This document shows, piece by piece, positions 1 through 8,940 of a stretch of DNA of 64,000 nt. The stretch comes from Chlamydiota bacterium. GTDB lineage: Bacteria; Chlamydiota; Chlamydiia; Chlamydiales; Rhabdochlamydiaceae. Where the stretch lies: contig JAUPVT010000055.1 in NCBI GenBank assembly GCA_030916885.1, positions 16,229-80,228 of the forward strand. Direction: 5' to 3'. A model generated the notes under the pieces. The model was not told the DNA's origin and did not search any database. It saw nothing but the letters and a program-made list of their open reading frames with translations. The stretch's first letter is position 1, and the number at the start of each line of letters is the position of its first letter. The translations under genes and the position numbers were made by a program.

Positions 1-1
1 A

Positions 2-439
2 TCAAAAGATGTGCTTTATCAAGAAAAAAAAGAAATTTATCAAGAACTGCTAAAAACTGCTGCTTTAAAACTTATGCCAGGAGTTCATTCTCTTTTACAA
101 GCATTAGCTACAAGCGGTACACTATCTGCAGTTGTAACAAACTCTACACGCTCTCAAGTAGAGCCTGTTCGTAAAATCCTTTCTATTTTAAATGTCATCC
201 CTCTTTGGATAACACGAGAGGATTACCCATTAGCTAAGCCAGAGCCTGATGGTTATTTGCAAGCGATAGAACAACTGGGTAGAAAAGATCGGATCATTGG
301 ATTCGAAGATACGCTAAAGGGTATTCATGCATTACAAGCAGCTAAAGTAGAAGCTGTTCTTGTAACTCCTAAGTGTCCAGAAGAAATCAAAGGATTTATT
401 CATCTAGATAGAATTGATCGTATTTGTTTAAAGGCTTAA
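2..439 (+). CDS. HAD-family phosphatase, 5' end outside the window
   Basis: The reading frame is open from the first bases of the window, so this is the C-terminal part of a longer protein; the ATG at 11 is probably internal. The visible part has HAD motif II (VVTNST), the motif III lysine (AKPEPDGY) and motif IV (GFEDTLKGI), the arrangement of phosphoglycolate-phosphatase or beta-phosphoglucomutase-like hydrolases. Motif I, with the nucleophilic aspartate, would lie upstream. The substrate cannot be told from this part. Confidence 0.85.
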   Translation, partial: SKDVLYQEKKEIYQELLKTAALKLMPGVHSLLQALATSGTLSAVVTNSTRSQVEPVRKILSILNVIPLWITREDYPLAKPEPDGYLQAIEQLGRKDRIIGFEDTLKGIHALQAAKVEAVLVTPKCPEEIKGFIHLDRIDRICLKA

Positions 440-517
440 AAGTCTTTCTAAAAGACACTTTCGAAGTTGATCTTAGTTAAAAATTAAACTGCACGTTTAT
501 GGTATTGCAAAGAATAG

Positions 518-523
518 TATAAT
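518..523 (+). promoter_or_regulatory. Candidate -10 box upstream of the peptide-binding protein
   Basis: A perfect TATAAT lies 45 bases before the ATG at 568. No convincing -35 element is present at 16-18 bases upstream (the sequence there is close to TTTATG), so this is a moderate call for a housekeeping-sigma promoter of the oligopeptide-binding protein gene. Confidence 0.4.
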
Positions 524-567
524 GCAATACTCTCTTTTTTTTGAATGTTGACTCAAGGCTATTTTCT

Positions 568-2218
568 ATGGGAAGAACCTTTTTCCTTATTCTTATTATC
601 GCGGGCGCCTTTTTTTTTTATATTTGTTAAAAGCCCGAATCAAGCTAAAATAATTCAAGCGCTTCATTTAAACATTAAAGCAGAACCAATGACAATGGAT
701 CCTCGCAAAGGAGAGGAACGGTTTTCTTCTCAGATGCATTTTCTACTTTTTGAAGGACTCGTAAAACTCTATCCAGACGGCTCTATTAAACTTGCTCAAG
801 CAGAATCTTATGAAATATCTGAAGATAAGTTAAATATTATCTTTTATTTAAAAGATACTGTTTGGTCAGATAATACTCCTGTAACAGCTTATGATTTTGA
901 GCAGTCTTGGAAAGATATTCTAGATCCTAAATTTCCCTCAATGCAATCAAAGCTATTTTCCCCTATAAAAAATGCAGATGCAGCAAAACAAGGACTTATT
1001 CCTATTGACGAAGTAGGTATTAAAGCAATAGACGCAAAGACCCTTATGATTACTTTAGATAAATCCACCCCTTATCTTTTTGAGTTACTTGCCTGTCCTT
1101 CTTTTTTTCCTGTGAATATCAAAAATGACCGGAAGCATCCCGATTGGGCTGACCATGCAGGTCTTAACTTCTTGTGCAATGGTCCTTATCTATTAGAAAA
1201 ATGGGATCATGAAAACCAAATCGTTATTGTAAATAACCCGAATTACCGAAAAACACAAGACTTGCGCCCAAAAAAAATTATTTTTAATGTAGTTAAGAAT
1301 GACCAAATAACATTACAGATGTTTGAAAAAGGTTTAATTGACATAATTGGAGATTCTTTAACCTCTATTCCTTTAGATGCTGTTCCTAGGTTAGAAAAAA
1401 AATGGACAATTTCTCGTAAGCCAAGGGCTTCTACTTTATTTATTAACTTTAATACAGAAAAGTTTCCCTTTAACCATCCTAAAATCCGTAAGGCATTTGG
1501 TTTGGCTATCAATCGCCAGGAGCTGATTGGATCATCTGGAAAAGGTGTTAAAAAAAACATTTTGGCTGATTACATTAGTATTGCCTATCAAGCAAGCATG
1601 AGCGCAACAAATCTCATTCCTCCTTGTTTAAAAGAAAACCGCCATCGCTCTTTTTTTAAAGATAATGATGTGATTCAAGCAAAGGCTTTTCTGGAGGAAG
1701 CAATGACTGAGTTGGGAATAAATAGAGAAATTTTTGATTCTGTAGTTCTCTATTATTACTCTCGATCATTCGGAGTGGGTGAATTACTGCAAACGATCCA
1801 GCAACAGTGGTTAAATGCTTTAGGCATTTTGATAAAGACAGAATATTTAGACTCCAAAACTAGTATGGATAAACTGATTAAAGGGGATTATCATATGTGT
1901 TTTATGCGTAGAGACGCTCTGTACAACGATCCTATGAGTATTTTAGAAAGATTTAAGTATAAAGATTACATAGCAAATTACTCCAATTGGGAGAATCAAG
2001 AATATATCCGTTTGTTAGATAAATCTTTTTATGAGCAAGCAGATGCAAGATCTCAAATTCTAGAACAAGCAGAGAGGGTTTTATTAAACGAAATGCCAGT
2101 TATTCCTTTATACCACGAAGATTATATCTATATAATCAATCCTGAATTAAAGTACAAAATTCCTTTATCTGGAGATCGATTGCTTCTACCTATGTCTTTT
2201 GAAGATCAAGGTTTGTAA
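568..2218 (+). CDS. oppA: Oligopeptide ABC transporter substrate-binding protein (OppA-like), frame broken at a 10-T tract
   Basis: The bulk of the protein is a family 5 extracellular solute-binding protein (SBP_bac_5), which captures peptides for an Opp-type ABC importer; typical blocks are LFEGLVKLYPDG, a VWSDNTPVTAYDF segment and the FAINR-like FGLAINRQELI. The uninterrupted frame begins at an ATG at 545 with no ribosome binding site and a poor N-terminus. A second ATG at 568, preceded by AAGG, encodes a good signal peptide (MGRTFFLILIIAGAFFF) but in a different frame that stops at 628. The two frames meet in a run of ten T at 610-619; nine T would join them into one normal preprotein. The true product therefore needs slippage, or the tract is a sequencing or assembly error, or the gene is phase-variable or newly inactivated. 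The 3' end overlaps convergent truA by 13 bases. Confidence 0.85.
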
Positions 2219-3006
2219 TTTTTTAACAAAAAAAGAAAAGGTGGATCAAAGTTAAAGGGTGTCTCGTAATTTACCTTAGCTAATATAAGTCCATGAGCAG
2301 GTGCAGTGCGTCCTGCTAGTCTTCGGTCTTTTGCTTGAAAAATAGCAGGAATTTTTTCTAGCGCTATTTTTCCTGAACAGATGTCAAGTAATGTGCCAAC
2401 GATATTACGAACCATTTTATATAAAAATCCATTTGCTTCTAGCTCTAAGCAGATATATTCTTCTTCTTGCAGAATGGATAAGCGTCTAAGGTTACGTACT
2501 GCATTTTTTGCAGCAGAGCCTGTATTAGCTTCATTTGCAAAAGAAGTAAAATCATGAGTGCCTATAAAAAGTTGTGCTGCTTGTATCAATGTATCTAAGG
2601 TTATAGAATGGGGAACTCTATAGGTATAGAAACGATTAAAAGGGTCCTTAACAGGCCCTGTATGTAAATAGTAGTGGTATACCTTGCCTATTGCGCTATA
2701 GCGTGCATGGAAGTCAAGAGGAGCCTCTTCGATACTCAATACTCTAATATCAGGTGGAAGTAAGCCATTCAACGATTTAAGTAGGTGAGAAAATTCAAAA
2801 GAAGTTGTTGTTTTAAAGTGCGCAACTTGTCCTATTGCATGTACACCTGCATCTGTGCGGCCAGACCCTATCACTTTAATAGGTGTACGTAAAATAATCG
2901 ATAAATATTTTTCCAGCAGTGCTTGAATAGATATACCATTTTTTTGTATTTGCCAGCCTGAATAACGTGCTCCCTCATAAGCAATCAGTAATTTATAGTT
3001 ATGCAT
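2206..3006 (-). CDS. truA: tRNA pseudouridine(38-40) synthase TruA
   Basis: TruA isomerises uridines 38-40 in the anticodon arm of many tRNAs. The protein has 266 residues, the usual family length, begins with the standard strand containing YEGARYSGWQ and carries the catalytic motif GSGRTDAGVH with the nucleophilic aspartate at residue 52. The C-terminal block MVRNIVGTLLDI is also typical. Its start codon overlaps the stop codon of ispD (TAATG), so the two are probably translated in a coupled way. The 3' end overlaps the end of the convergent peptide-binding protein gene. Confidence 0.97.
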   Translation of the reverse strand: MHNYKLLIAYEGARYSGWQIQKNGISIQALLEKYLSIILRTPIKVIGSGRTDAGVHAIGQVAHFKTTTSFEFSHLLKSLNGLLPPDIRVLSIEEAPLDFHARYSAIGKVYHYYLHTGPVKDPFNRFYTYRVPHSITLDTLIQAAQLFIGTHDFTSFANEANTGSAAKNAVRNLRRLSILQEEEYICLELEANGFLYKMVRNIVGTLLDICSGKIALEKIPAIFQAKDRRLAGRTAPAHGLILAKVNYETPFNFDPPFLFLLKNYKP

Positions 3007-3722
3007 TATTTTAGAAAGCTTTCAGCTAATTGTAGATCTTCAGGGCTGGTAATTTTTATGTTTGAGGATTTACCGGAAACGAGTTTAACAGTATGTCCAA
3101 TTAATTCTATTGCAGAAACATCATCTGTAATATCTATTTTCTTTTTCTCTACCTCAAGGAGGCCTTTTTTCAATAAATCTAGTGCAATAACCTGTGGAGT
3201 TAGGGTCTCTCTAAGGGTTTCTCGATTTAGGGTTTTTCTGACAAAACCAGTAGAATCTATTTCTTTAATGGTATTTTTAGCAGGCATAGATAAAGCTGCA
3301 GCTTTATGGATAAGCGCTTGTTCGATCACTTTTTTTAAGTCTTCTAATTGCAGGAAAGGACGAGCGGCATCATGAATACAGACAAAAGAACCTCTTGTTA
3401 TTTGTGCTAAACCACTAGATACAGAGTCTTGTCTTCTAACTCCTGGATTAGCAAAACCAATTTTCAATTTAGTTTTAAGGGTGAATAAATGTCGATAAAA
3501 GGTCTCACAAACTACAATGATTTCTGTAATAAAGCCAGACTTTGCTAAAAGCTCAAAGCTATGTAAGACTAGTGGTTTTGAACCCAGAGATAAAAATTGT
3601 TTGGGTATGATACTTTTACATCTTGTACCTTTTCCTCCGGCAAGTAAAATAGCTGAAATAAGAGGTGGAGGGGACATATTTTTGAAATTAAGCTCAAAAA
3701 AAGCGCATTTAAACCCATGCAC
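3006..3722 (-). CDS. ispD: 2-C-methyl-D-erythritol 4-phosphate cytidylyltransferase
   Basis: IspD transfers CMP from CTP to methylerythritol phosphate, the third step of the non-mevalonate isoprenoid pathway. The nucleotide-binding block LLAGGKGTR followed by PKQF, the PGVRRQDSV block and HDAARPF are all present. The longest frame begins at a GTG at 3722; an internal ATG at 3677 (protein starting MSPPPLISAILL) gives the family's usual length and is my preferred start, although neither start has a clear ribosome binding site. The gene is directly upstream of, and overlaps, truA. Confidence 0.95.
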   Translation of the reverse strand: MHGFKCAFFELNFKNMSPPPLISAILLAGGKGTRCKSIIPKQFLSLGSKPLVLHSFELLAKSGFITEIIVVCETFYRHLFTLKTKLKIGFANPGVRRQDSVSSGLAQITRGSFVCIHDAARPFLQLEDLKKVIEQALIHKAAALSMPAKNTIKEIDSTGFVRKTLNRETLRETLTPQVIALDLLKKGLLEVEKKKIDITDDVSAIELIGHTVKLVSGKSSNIKITSPEDLQLAESFLK

Positions 3723-3743
3723 TTTTTTGAGCTTATCTTTTAG

Positions 3744-4004
3744 TTAACTTTTAAGATGTTTGCTTACAATTTTTGTCATTTCAAACATATTAATGGATTT
3801 CTTACCGCCAAAAACTTTGGCAAGTTTTTCATCTGGATTAATATTGCGTCTGTTTTTGGTATCTTGACATTTGTGTTTTTTAATATATTCCCACAACTTT
3901 TTTGTCACTTCTGTCCGAGGCATCGGACCTTTGCCAATAACTGCAGCTAATTCATCACTAATCTGCAGTGCTTGCATAAATTTAGATTCTTTCTTTTTTT
4001 CCAT
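3744..4004 (-). CDS. SWIB/MDM2-domain protein
   Basis: This is an 86-residue basic protein that is almost entirely a SWIB domain (blocks LAAVIGKGPMPRTEVTKKLWEYIKKH, split here by its conserved lysines, and a C-terminal SINMFEMTKIVSKHL). SWIB domains are otherwise known from eukaryotic chromatin remodellers and p53-binding MDM2; small stand-alone versions are a recognised chlamydial feature. The start at 4004 is chosen because AAGGAG lies seven bases upstream; the longer frame to 4040 lacks such a site. Its role, whether nucleoid binding or action in the host, is not shown by the sequence. Confidence 0.9.
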   Translation of the reverse strand: MEKKKESKFMQALQISDELAAVIGKGPMPRTEVTKKLWEYIKKHKCQDTKNRRNINPDEKLAKVFGGKKSINMFEMTKIVSKHLKS

Positions 4005-4421
4005 TTGCTTCTCCTTATGGAAATGACTGTAATTACCCACAGTTGCTTTTTAGGAAAAACTGCGTTTAATTTTCCTATCCTTAATAACCTTATGAAAACC
4101 ACATCGTATCACGATTTTTCTATAAACCCCTTATGGAAAAACCAAAGAACGAGAACTTTGGATAGCTAATTCGAGGATTTTCTATTCTCCCCTCGAAGGA
4201 CATGTTGTATCTCTAGAGGGAATTTATAGTCAAAAAAAATCGTTTTATAAAAACTTCACAAGGATAAGATTCTCGTTTCTTTTTTTTCAACTAATTGTGG
4301 ATAAATGAGTTGAAATTTTTCCTATAAAATCATTTTTATTGTTAAAAGATTACTTGCAATTTAGAGCCAGATCATGGCAATTTAGTCTTACCCCTTAATT
4401 TATGGCTGATTTTGTATAATA
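4005..4421. other. Intergenic region without a recognisable gene
   Basis: About 420 bases between the divergent SWIB and pyrophosphorylase genes. I see no tRNA or small RNA fold and no convincing protein. A short frame at 3972-4169 has no ribosome binding site. The region should contain the promoters of both flanking genes. Confidence 0.5.
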
Positions 4422-6500
4422 ATGATAGCAGATCAGGAGATTTTTTTTGTTCTAGCAAATAAGCTTAGTTCTTGTAAAAACGATCAAGAGCGCTTAACTT
4501 TACTAGAAAAGCCTATTCCAAAAGTAATCGGTCTGTCATTGACTGTAAAAGATCAGCTGATCTTAAAATCTATTCTAGTTATTAATCAGGACCATCTTTT
4601 TTACCCACTTAACAAAGAACACATACAAAATCTTTTAAATGATCTCTACCCCGTTGAGTCTTTTTATCAATCCATTGGAGGAATAGTTGGTTATCATGCC
4701 ATGATGTTATCATTGCTTTCAAAGCATACGTTATCTTATGAAGATAACAGATACGAGCAACCAGAAGGTGTAAATATAGCACAAGAGGACTCTTCAACTT
4801 GTAAGTATACCTTAGAAGGACTTTATGCTCTTCCTTATTTAGCCGAAATTTATCCTGTAGGAGGAGCTGCTGATCGGTTACAGCTAATGGACACAGCAAC
4901 TCATTCTTCTCTTCCTGCTGCAAAACTAGAATTCTGTGGTAGAAGCTTATTAGAAGGATTAATTCGTGACCTTCAAGCAAAAGAATATCTCTATTTTAAA
5001 CTATTTGGTAAACAGCTTACCACTCCTATTGCTATGATGACCTCTGAAGAAAAAAATAATCATCTTCACATTGTATCCATCTGTGAACAAAGTAAGTGGT
5101 TTGGGCGTTCTAAAGCTTTTTTTCGTTTTTTTCAACAACCACTTGTGCCTGTGTTAAATGGCAAGGGGAAGTGGCTACAAACGCAAAATAGTCGTATTTT
5201 AAGGAAGCCTGGTGGTCATGGAATGCTATGGAAAACAGCCATTGAACAAAAAGTTTTTACTTGGCTTACCTCTCAAGGATATACCAAGATTTTAATTCGA
5301 CAGATTAATAATCCAGTAGCTTCTGTTGATTATGGGCTGCTTGCGTTTTGTGGAATTGGTTATAAGGAAAATAAACAATTTGGCTTTGCTTCTTGCTTGC
5401 GTTTGTTAGAAGCCGCAGAGGGGATTAACGTGCTCTGTGTAAATAAAAAAAAACAATGTTGCCTAACAAATATTGAGTATTGTGATCTTGAAAAATTTCA
5501 TATGAAAGATCTTCCTTTAAAAGAGGGGAGTTCTTATTCACGTTTTTTTTCTAATACAAATATTTTATTTGCTGATTTAAAAGCCATTGAAGAAGTTACT
5601 AAGAACTGCCCGATTCCCGGGATGCTTGTCAATCAGAAAAAAACCTGTTTCATCAATAAGGAAGGGCATCTCGAAGAGTGCAAAATTGCCAGATTAGAGT
5701 CGATGATGCAAAATATCGCCGAATGCTTTTCTGCAAATCAAATAGATAAGTTAGGTTCTTTTTTAAGCTATAATTTAAGACATAAAACTATTTCCACAGT
5801 GAAAAAAAAATCTACAAAAACAAGTTCTTTACTAGAGACACCAGAAGGCTGCTATTACGATATTTTGTATAATGGATATGAGCTATTAAAAAATCGATGT
5901 GATTTTTCACTACCTGCGTTTTCTTCTCATCAAGAATATATTACTAAGGGGCCTTCTATCCTGTTCCAATACCATCCCGCCCTAGGTCCTCTATACACGA
6001 TTATTGCTCAAAAAATCCAATCTGGACAGATGACTTGGGGAAGTGAGCTGCGTTTAGAAGTAGCTGAGGTACAATTAGAAAATCTCTATTTAGACGGAGT
6101 TCTCCATATTATTGCTGAGCATGTAATAGGACATTACATAGAAGATCACCTAGTTTATTCCCAACATCTTGGTAGATGCCGTTTAAATAACGTTCGAATA
6201 AGAAACCAGGGGATTAATCGCACCTCTTCTAATGTCTATTGGAAAGATCAGATCTCTTATTATCAAAAATGCACAATTATCCTAAAAGGCAATTCTTATT
6301 TTATCGCCGAAAATGTCGAATTGACAGAAGAGATGCAAATCGAAGTAGAAGATGGGATTTGTCTACTAGCCTTGCAAGAAAAAGACCAAGTGATCTTTCA
6401 GAAAAGGCCCCTCATCTCTTCTGAAGGCATATGGGACTATAAGATAGAAGAAGATACAATTGCACTGCAAGAAACAGGTGCTGTTAGCAAAAGCTTATAA
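4422..6500 (+). CDS. UTP-sugar-1-phosphate uridylyltransferase family protein (UDPGP-like)
   Basis: The 692-residue protein has the nucleotide-binding signature of the UDP-glucose/UDP-GlcNAc pyrophosphorylase superfamily: PVGGAADRL at residues 145-153, a lysine in LPAAKLEFCGRSLLE at about 168, then a GHGMLWK block and a conserved INNP. It would make a UDP-sugar from UTP and a sugar 1-phosphate. Chlamydiae carry similar long proteins annotated as UDP-glucose or UDP-N-acetylglucosamine pyrophosphorylases; which sugar is used I cannot say. The start is odd: a perfect TATAAT at 4415-4420 lies one base before the ATG, so either that box is fortuitous, the message is leaderless, or the start is further downstream. 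Confidence 0.85.
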   Translation: MIADQEIFFVLANKLSSCKNDQERLTLLEKPIPKVIGLSLTVKDQLILKSILVINQDHLFYPLNKEHIQNLLNDLYPVESFYQSIGGIVGYHAMMLSLLSKHTLSYEDNRYEQPEGVNIAQEDSSTCKYTLEGLYALPYLAEIYPVGGAADRLQLMDTATHSSLPAAKLEFCGRSLLEGLIRDLQAKEYLYFKLFGKQLTTPIAMMTSEEKNNHLHIVSICEQSKWFGRSKAFFRFFQQPLVPVLNGKGKWLQTQNSRILRKPGGHGMLWKTAIEQKVFTWLTSQGYTKILIRQINNPVASVDYGLLAFCGIGYKENKQFGFASCLRLLEAAEGINVLCVNKKKQCCLTNIEYCDLEKFHMKDLPLKEGSSYSRFFSNTNILFADLKAIEEVTKNCPIPGMLVNQKKTCFINKEGHLEECKIARLESMMQNIAECFSANQIDKLGSFLSYNLRHKTISTVKKKSTKTSSLLETPEGCYYDILYNGYELLKNRCDFSLPAFSSHQEYITKGPSILFQYHPALGPLYTIIAQKIQSGQMTWGSELRLEVAEVQLENLYLDGVLHIIAEHVIGHYIEDHLVYSQHLGRCRLNNVRIRNQGINRTSSNVYWKDQISYYQKCTIILKGNSYFIAENVELTEEMQIEVEDGICLLALQEKDQVIFQKRPLISSEGIWDYKIEEDTIALQETGAVSKSL

Positions 6501-6508
6501 GAAAAAAG

Positions 6509-6537
6509 AAGGCTAGAGATGTAATATCTCTAGCCTT
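6509..6537. terminator. Bidirectional hairpin terminator
   Basis: A perfect 12-base-pair stem (AAGGCTAGAGAT paired with ATCTCTAGCCTT) with a five-base loop lies between two convergent genes. On the minus strand it is followed by TTCTTTTTTC, a good intrinsic terminator for the 95-residue protein gene; on the plus strand the T-tract is poor but the hairpin can still serve the pyrophosphorylase gene. Confidence 0.85.
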
Positions 6538-6554
6538 AAGATTTATGTGTATAC

Positions 6555-6842
6555 TTATCCTTCTCTAGATGAAGTTCCTCTAAAGAAAACCCGAGAAATA
6601 ACAAGCGCGGCAACTCCACCAACAACGGCACTACCGGCACAAGCAAATTTCATTGGATGTGCTTTTACTGTATTAGAAACTGCCTTAGGAATAAACCTTC
6701 CTGCAACTTGACCTACTCTGTTTGCTAGAGAGGAGCATACAGTACAGCCCTTTCCAAGTAGATCTTTACCAAATCCATAAGCATTTGATGCTACATTTGC
6801 AGTAGTATTGTAGGCAGCACTGAGGAAACCTGGTATATTCAT
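6555..6842 (-). CDS. Small hypothetical protein with one C-terminal hydrophobic helix
   Basis: Not recognised. The 95-residue protein starts at an ATG preceded by AAGGAG at proper spacing, so it is likely real. It is rich in Ala, Gly, Val and Asn in the first half and has one hydrophobic segment near residues 68-88 (FACAGSAVVGGVAALVISRV). It has its own terminator and lies next to another orphan membrane protein in the same orientation. A small secreted or membrane-inserted, lineage-specific protein is a reasonable inference; no family can be named. Confidence 0.65.
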   Translation of the reverse strand: MNIPGFLSAAYNTTANVASNAYGFGKDLLGKGCTVCSSLANRVGQVAGRFIPKAVSNTVKAHPMKFACAGSAVVGGVAALVISRVFFRGTSSREG

Positions 6843-7009
6843 CTTTAATCTCCTTAATATTTAATGAGCATAATTAAAATAATTAGTTTATATTTTTTTC
6901 TTGCAATTCGTAAATTAGTTATAAGACATCTTAAGAATATAAATCTATCTTAAATTCGATGTGTTATCATCACACACATAGAAAAAAGAGCAGCTCTTAT
7001 CCACTTCTC

Positions 7010-7657
7010 TTATAAAAAGTTAAATGGATTGGAAAATTGAGCAAGATGAGTTTTGTAGTTATTGGTTTCTGTTATCAATTTTGTAATTTTTTGGTTAAGA
7101 GCTGGCAAACTGTTGATATTTGTTTCGAACACAGCAATTTTTTCTTTAGGTAAAGCATTTTGAGTAGGCTTTGATTCGGTTAGCTTCTTTAAATCATTTT
7201 GAATAAGAGCATGTTGATTTGTAATTCGAAGCTGCTCATTATTTATAGACTCAAGAATGGTTGTTTGAACTTCAGAAATATCTTTAATATTATTTTCTAT
7301 AATAGAAAATTGTTGTTTTACTTTTTTTGATTCCTCAGAAAACTGTTTGGAAAGAGTATTAATTTTTTGTTGAAGAGTTTTTTCTTTGCAGTCTTTATTG
7401 AACGATTTTAGGAAAGTTATTAGAGCTTTTCCTTTATAATAAATCAAAACAGTAATAGTTGTTCCTGTAAGAATAGCTAGGGTTTTTTTTGGATGAGTTC
7501 TGATTATTTGATAAAAAAGATGGGTAATTTTAGTTAATTGAGGATATAACGTTTTTCCGAATGTGGAAATCTGTCTGCCTAACCATTGCATTTTGGAAAG
7601 GACAACAGGTTTTGCATGAACTTCTATAGAGGGATTAGCGATTGGTTGTATTGACAT
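7010..7657 (-). CDS. Hypothetical membrane-anchored coiled-coil protein
   Basis: Not recognised. The 215-residue protein has an N-terminal segment of about 50 residues, one hydrophobic stretch near residues 54-85 (KTLAILTGTTITVLIYY and a following amphipathic part) and a long polar second half rich in Lys, Glu, Gln, Ile and Asn, typical of coiled coil. The ribosome binding site (AGAAG) is weak. It lies upstream of the 95-residue orphan protein gene but is separated from it by about 170 bases, so each may have its own promoter. Confidence 0.6.
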   Translation of the reverse strand: MSIQPIANPSIEVHAKPVVLSKMQWLGRQISTFGKTLYPQLTKITHLFYQIIRTHPKKTLAILTGTTITVLIYYKGKALITFLKSFNKDCKEKTLQQKINTLSKQFSEESKKVKQQFSIIENNIKDISEVQTTILESINNEQLRITNQHALIQNDLKKLTESKPTQNALPKEKIAVFETNINSLPALNQKITKLITETNNYKTHLAQFSNPFNFL

Positions 7658-7847
7658 AAATCTTCTGGAATTCTTAAAAGTTGTAAAAAGAAATAAAAAT
7701 TATTTTTTTAATATAGATTTTATAAATATTTTTGTAAATTTTTAAATTTGAAAAAATGTAAATGAAGCACTTCTTGAAAAAATGCTCTGGGATCGAATTA
7801 CATTATTATGGCATCTTTAAGGATCACACTTGAGGTTGGATGGCTTT

Positions 7848-8937
7848 ATGCAGGAATCTATACAAAATATGATTAAAGGAATTCAAAATCGTTTAGCACA
7901 TATGTGGAGGTATCTTTGACTTAGAAGAGAAAGAAAAGAAAATTGTTCTTCTAGAAAAAAAAATGGAAGATCCAGATTTTTGGGGTGATCAGAATCTAGC
8001 TCAAAAGATTATTTCTGAGATTAATGATTTAAAAGCTTGGACAGTTCCTGTCCTCCAAGTAAAACAGCATTTCGAAAATGTGTATGAGCTGATCAATGAG
8101 GTAGATCTAGAAGCCGAACCAGAATTTTTTCATGAGCTAGAGCAAGAACTTAAAGAAGTTGATAGACAGCTCTCTGATTTAGAAATTCGTAAAATGCTAT
8201 CTGGAGAACTAGATAAAAAAAATTGTTTTTTAACAATTAACTCCGGGGCAGGAGGAACAGAATCTTGTGACTGGGTAAGCATGCTCTCTCGCATGTATCA
8301 ACGCTGGGCGAATAAAAGAGGTTGGAAAACAGAGATTTTCGATTTTGTGGATGGGGATGTTGCTGGATTAAAAAGCATTACTATTCGATTGATCGGTTCA
8401 TTTGCTTATGGTTATGCTAAAGCAGAACGTGGTGTTCATCGACTAGTACGTATTTCTCCTTTTGATAGTAATGCACGACGTCATACCAGTTTTGCTTCTG
8501 TCGATATTACTCCTGAAATTGATGAAAAAATCGAAATAGAGATTAAAGAAGATCAATTACAGATAGAGACTTATCGTGCTTCAGGAGCGGGGGGGCAACA
8601 TGTAAACAAAACCGATTCCGCTGTGCGTATGCGCTATGAGGGAATTACGGTGAGCTGTCAAAAAGAGAGAAGCCAAGTGCAAAACCGTGAAACGTGCTTG
8701 AAGATGCTTAAGGCTAAATTATATGAAAAAGAGTATTTGGAAAGAAAAACAAAATTAGAACAGATTTCAGGAGAAAAGAAAGAAATTGGTTTTGGAAGTC
8801 AAATTCGTAATTACATATTTCAACCTTATACTTTAGTAAAAGATACTCGAACAAAGTATGAAGTGGGCAATGTCCAAGCTGTGCTCGATGGAGAGATTGA
8901 TGGTTTTATTAATGCATATCTTCACGAATTTGGTTAA
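7848..8937 (+). CDS. prfB: Peptide chain release factor 2, with programmed +1 frameshift
   Basis: RF2 ends translation at UGA and UAA. The real start is the ATG at 7848: 23 codons lead to an in-frame TGA at 7917-7919 in the context TGG AGG TAT CTT TGA C, which is the classical RF2 autoregulatory site with an upstream Shine-Dalgarno-like AGG. Ribosomes slip +1 at CTT-T and continue in the frame starting at 7918, giving a protein of about 362 residues. The codon-recognition tripeptide SPF (about residues 203-205) and the catalytic GGQ (about 248-250) are present. A start at 7963 would give a truncated protein. Two acetyltransferase genes follow at once. Confidence 0.97.
7908..7920 (+). promoter_or_regulatory. 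RF2 programmed frameshift site
   Basis: AGG TAT CTT TGA C matches the conserved bacterial prfB recoding site. When RF2 is scarce, slow termination at this UGA favours +1 slippage and synthesis of more RF2. The upstream GGAGG acts as the internal stimulatory Shine-Dalgarno element. Confidence 0.95.
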
Positions 8938-8940
8938 TCA

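Noticed and set aside
3756..4169. Plus-strand frames opposite and beside the SWIB gene
   Set aside because: They lack ribosome binding sites and lie opposite a gene with a clear domain and start.
7963..8937. prfB starting at the ATG at 7963
   Set aside because: It would remove the conserved N-terminus; the recoding site at 7908-7920 shows that the gene begins at 7848.
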